Of a stretch of 64,000 bases of DNA, positions 62,020-64,000 are shown in pieces. A program made the translations under genes and the position numbers. Every line of letters starts with the position of its first letter. Positions within the stretch are counted from its first letter, which is position 1. The notes under the pieces are model-generated. The model was not told the DNA's origin, made no database searches, and saw nothing but the letters and a program-made list of their open reading frames with translations. This stretch comes from Microbacterium saccharophilum (GTDB lineage Bacteria > Actinomycetota > Actinomycetes > Actinomycetales > Microbacteriaceae). Location: contig NZ_BKAH01000001.1 of assembly GCF_007992455.1 (NCBI RefSeq), forward strand, positions 186,001 to 250,000, read 5' to 3'.

Positions 62020-62020
62020 G

Positions 62021-63316
62021 TCAGACCGCGCCGGGGTAGTCCCGGGCGGGCGCGCCCACGTAGAGCTGCTGCGGGCGGCCGATCTTCGTCTGCGGGTCGT
62101 ACTGCATCTCGCGCCAGTGCGCGAGCCAGCCCGGGAGCCGGCCGATCGCGAAGAGCACCGTGAACATGCGCGTGGGGAAGCCCATCGCCTTGTAGATCAC
62201 GCCGGTGTAGAAATCGACGTTGGGGTACAGCCGGCGCTCCTTGAAGTAGTCGTCGCTGAGCGCGAGCTCCTCGAGTTCCTTCGCCAGGTCCAGCAGCGGG
62301 TCGTTGACGCCGAGGGCTTCGAGGACCTCGTCGGCGGACTCCTTGACGAGCTTCGCGCGCGGGTCGTAGTTCTTGTAGACGCGGTGGCCGAAGCCCATGA
62401 GCTTGACCCCGTCCTCCTTGTTCTTGACCCGCTCGACGAAGCGCTGGACGCTCTCGCCGGAGTCGCGGATGCGCGCGAGCATGTCGAGCACGGCCTCGTT
62501 GGCGCCGCCGTGCAGCGGGCCGTACAGGGCGTTGATGCCGGCCGAGACGGAGGAGAACTGGTTCGCGCCGGTGGAGCCGACGAGCCGCACGGTCGACGTC
62601 GACGCGTTCTGCTCGTGGTCCTCGTGCAGGATGAGGAGGCGCTCCAGGGCGCGGGACATGACCGGGTCGACCTCGTACGGCTCGGCGAGGACGCCGAAGT
62701 TGAGCTTGAGGAAGTTGTCCACGAAGCTCATCGAGTTGTCCGGGTACAGGAACGCCTGGCCGATGCTCTTCTTGTGCGCGTAGGCGGCGATCACCGGCAG
62801 CTTCGCGAGCAGGCGGATGGTGTTCAGCTCGACGTGCTCGGGGTTGTTCGGGTCGGACTGGCCCTCGTAGTACGTGGAGAGGGCGGCGGTCGCGGCGGAC
62901 AGCATCGACATGGGGTGGGCCGTGTGCGGGAGGGCGGAGAAGAAGCGCTTCAGGTCCTCGTGCAGCAGGGTGTGGCGCCGGATCTTCTCGTCGAACTCGC
63001 CGAGCTCGTCGGCCGTCGGCAGCTCGCCGTACAGCAGCAGCCAGGCGATCTCGAGGTAGGTCGAGTTCTTCGCGAGCTGCTCGATCGGGTAGCCGCGGTA
63101 GCGGAGGATCCCCTGATCACCGTCGATGTAGGTGATGGCCGACTTCGTGGCCGAGGTGTTCACGAACCCGTAGTCGAGGGTCGTGTGCCCGGTCTGCTTC
63201 GTGAAGGTGGAGAAGTCGACGCTCGGGACACCCGCGGTACCCGGCAGGACCGGCAGCTGCGCGGTCCGGTCACCGACGGTGACGGTGACCATCTGAGGGG
63301 TGTCCGCGTTGCTCAC
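62021..63316 (-). CDS. gltA: Citrate synthase
   Basis: A 431-residue hexameric-type citrate synthase. Catalytic residues are seen in INALYGPLHGGANE (His), GFGHRVYKNYDPRA (His) and YPNVDFYTG (Asp). It condenses acetyl-CoA and oxaloacetate at the entry of the TCA cycle. GTG 63316 has AAGGAGG 4 nt upstream, one of the best ribosome sites here. A TAGGCT box at 63357-63352 gives a leader of about 30 nt. The upstream dapC gene is on the same strand about 100 nt away. Confidence 0.97.
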   Translation of the reverse strand: MSNADTPQMVTVTVGDRTAQLPVLPGTAGVPSVDFSTFTKQTGHTTLDYGFVNTSATKSAITYIDGDQGILRYRGYPIEQLAKNSTYLEIAWLLLYGELPTADELGEFDEKIRRHTLLHEDLKRFFSALPHTAHPMSMLSAATAALSTYYEGQSDPNNPEHVELNTIRLLAKLPVIAAYAHKKSIGQAFLYPDNSMSFVDNFLKLNFGVLAEPYEVDPVMSRALERLLILHEDHEQNASTSTVRLVGSTGANQFSSVSAGINALYGPLHGGANEAVLDMLARIRDSGESVQRFVERVKNKEDGVKLMGFGHRVYKNYDPRAKLVKESADEVLEALGVNDPLLDLAKELEELALSDDYFKERRLYPNVDFYTGVIYKAMGFPTRMFTVLFAIGRLPGWLAHWREMQYDPQTKIGRPQQLYVGAPARDYPGAV

Positions 63317-63351
63317 GCAGCCTCCTTGGATCGTCCGATGGGGTTCATTAC

Positions 63352-63357
63352 AGCCTA
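63352..63357 (-). promoter_or_regulatory. Candidate -10 box of gltA
   Basis: TAGGCT on the minus strand, 35 nt before the GTG start; no clear -35 box. Unlike many genes here, this one has a normal leader with a ribosome site. Confidence 0.5.
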
Positions 63358-63417
63358 GTCCGCGTGCGGGCCTACTCCGTTCGGCGCCAAAGGAACGCCG
63401 ATTGCGTAGTGGATTCC

Positions 63418-64000
63418 CTACGAATCGCGGAGGGGTGATGCGGTCAGCCGCGCCGCTGCCGCGGCGATCCGCTCGTCGCTCGCGGTCAGCGAGAAGCGCA
63501 CGTGCTGCGGGAAGCCGGTGCCGTAGAAGTGGCCGGGGCCGGCGAGGATGCCGCGCTCGGCGAGGCGCCCCATGGTGGCCCAGGCATCCTCCCCCGCGGT
63601 CGCCCAGAGGTACAGCCCGCCCTCGCTGTGGTCGATGCGCAGCCCCGTGGCCTCGACGGCGGGGCGGAGGACGGCGCGGCGGGCGCGGTACAGCTCCTTC
63701 TGCGCCGCGACGTGGGCGTCGTCGCCGAGCGCCGCCGTCATGGCGGCCTGCACGGGCGCCGGCAGCATGAGTCCGAGGTGCTTGCGGGCCGTCAGCAGGC
63801 GCGCGACGATGGCGCGGTCGCCGGCGAGGAAGGCCGCGCGGTAGCCGGCCAGGTTCGACTGCTTGCTGAGCGAGTAGACCGACAGGATGCCGGTGGCATC
63901 GCCGTCCGTGACGCGCGGGTCGAGGATGCTCGGGACCGGCGTCCGCGCCCACTCCCCGTCCCAGCCGAGTTCGGCATAGCACTCGTCGGAGGCCAGCACC
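63418..64000 (-). CDS. dapC: N-succinyldiaminopimelate aminotransferase, C-terminal part
   Basis: The visible C-terminal 194 residues belong to a fold-type I aminotransferase; the 5' end lies beyond the window. ASDECYAELGWDG precedes the PLP-lysine motif YSLSKQSNLAGYRAAF, and FYGTGFPQHVRFSLT carries the substrate-carboxylate Arg. This sequence type is the actinobacterial DapC, and dapE and dapD lie 3 kb away, which supports the call. It ends 101 nt before gltA. Confidence 0.88.
   Translation of the reverse strand, partial: VLASDECYAELGWDGEWARTPVPSILDPRVTDGDATGILSVYSLSKQSNLAGYRAAFLAGDRAIVARLLTARKHLGLMLPAPVQAAMTAALGDDAHVAAQKELYRARRAVLRPAVEATGLRIDHSEGGLYLWATAGEDAWATMGRLAERGILAGPGHFYGTGFPQHVRFSLTASDERIAAAAARLTASPLRDS

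Overview
The window is a gene-dense chromosomal segment of a high-GC Gram-positive actinobacterium, most likely a Microbacteriaceae member such as Microbacterium. This rests on very strong GC3 bias, a C50-carotenoid operon, an AdnAB-type helicase-nuclease pair, lineage-specific families (UPF0182, YlbL, DUF2342, DUF3107, DUF3117, DUF6328) and many starts that look leaderless. I see no prophage, transposase, CRISPR array or rRNA. No stretch without a gene exceeds about 215 bases.

Region by region. (1) 1-1983: start of an unidentified gene, a LicC-like sugar or alditol nucleotidyltransferase and a glycine-rich membrane-interacting protein. (2) 2125-11214: a tightly coupled operon of a GMC oxidoreductase, a metallophosphoesterase with membrane tail, an alpha/beta hydrolase with a Cys nucleophile, an acetoacetate-decarboxylase-like protein, two small membrane proteins and a frameshifted patatin, followed by two small genes and a palindromic repeat. 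It looks like a lipid- or sterol-modifying cassette of unknown substrate. (3) 11221-16349: cell-wall glycopolymer genes (three CDP-glycerol-type polymerases and a family 2 glycosyltransferase), then an HtrA protease. (4) 17982-20513: aminotransferase, nitrilase-family amidohydrolase and DUF6328 protein; then initiator tRNA-fMet with a terminator. (5) 20742-26823: a divergent MarR regulator and idi-crtE-crtB-crtI-crtYe-crtYf-crtEb, a complete C50 carotenoid pathway from IPP isomerisation to lycopene elongation and cyclisation.

(6) 26851-46898: a conserved actinobacterial block resembling Mycobacterium tuberculosis Rv3193c-Rv3211: UPF0182, YlbL, DUF2342, a Cys-rich protein, UvrD2-like helicase, NudC, a catalytically dead phosphotransferase homologue, AdnB, AdnA, DUF3107, a ferritin-like protein and a DEAD-box RNA helicase preceded by a compact three-way-junction leader. 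(7) 46936-53472: PHP phosphoesterase, membrane-anchored EEP phosphatase, aminopeptidase P coupled to a gamma-glutamyltransferase, a small hydrolase and a GSP17M-like stress protein. (8) 53499-57811: MgtE_N/CBS protein, DUF1003, Mrp, TatB, O-methyltransferase and DUF3117, resembling the Rv1211-Rv1232c neighbourhood. (9) 57908-64000: GT-C mannosyltransferase, dapE and dapD (divergent), PPK2 kinase, citrate synthase and the 3' part of dapC, linking lysine/peptidoglycan precursor synthesis to central metabolism.

A recurring feature is a TAnnnT hexamer exactly 6-7 nt before the start codon at well over a dozen genes. It implies leaderless mRNAs and fixes many start codons. The main candidates for undescribed biology are the helicase leader RNA (45317-45379), the coupled oxidoreductase/hydrolase operon, the pseudokinase beside adnAB and the terminator-promoter palindrome at 16341-16377.
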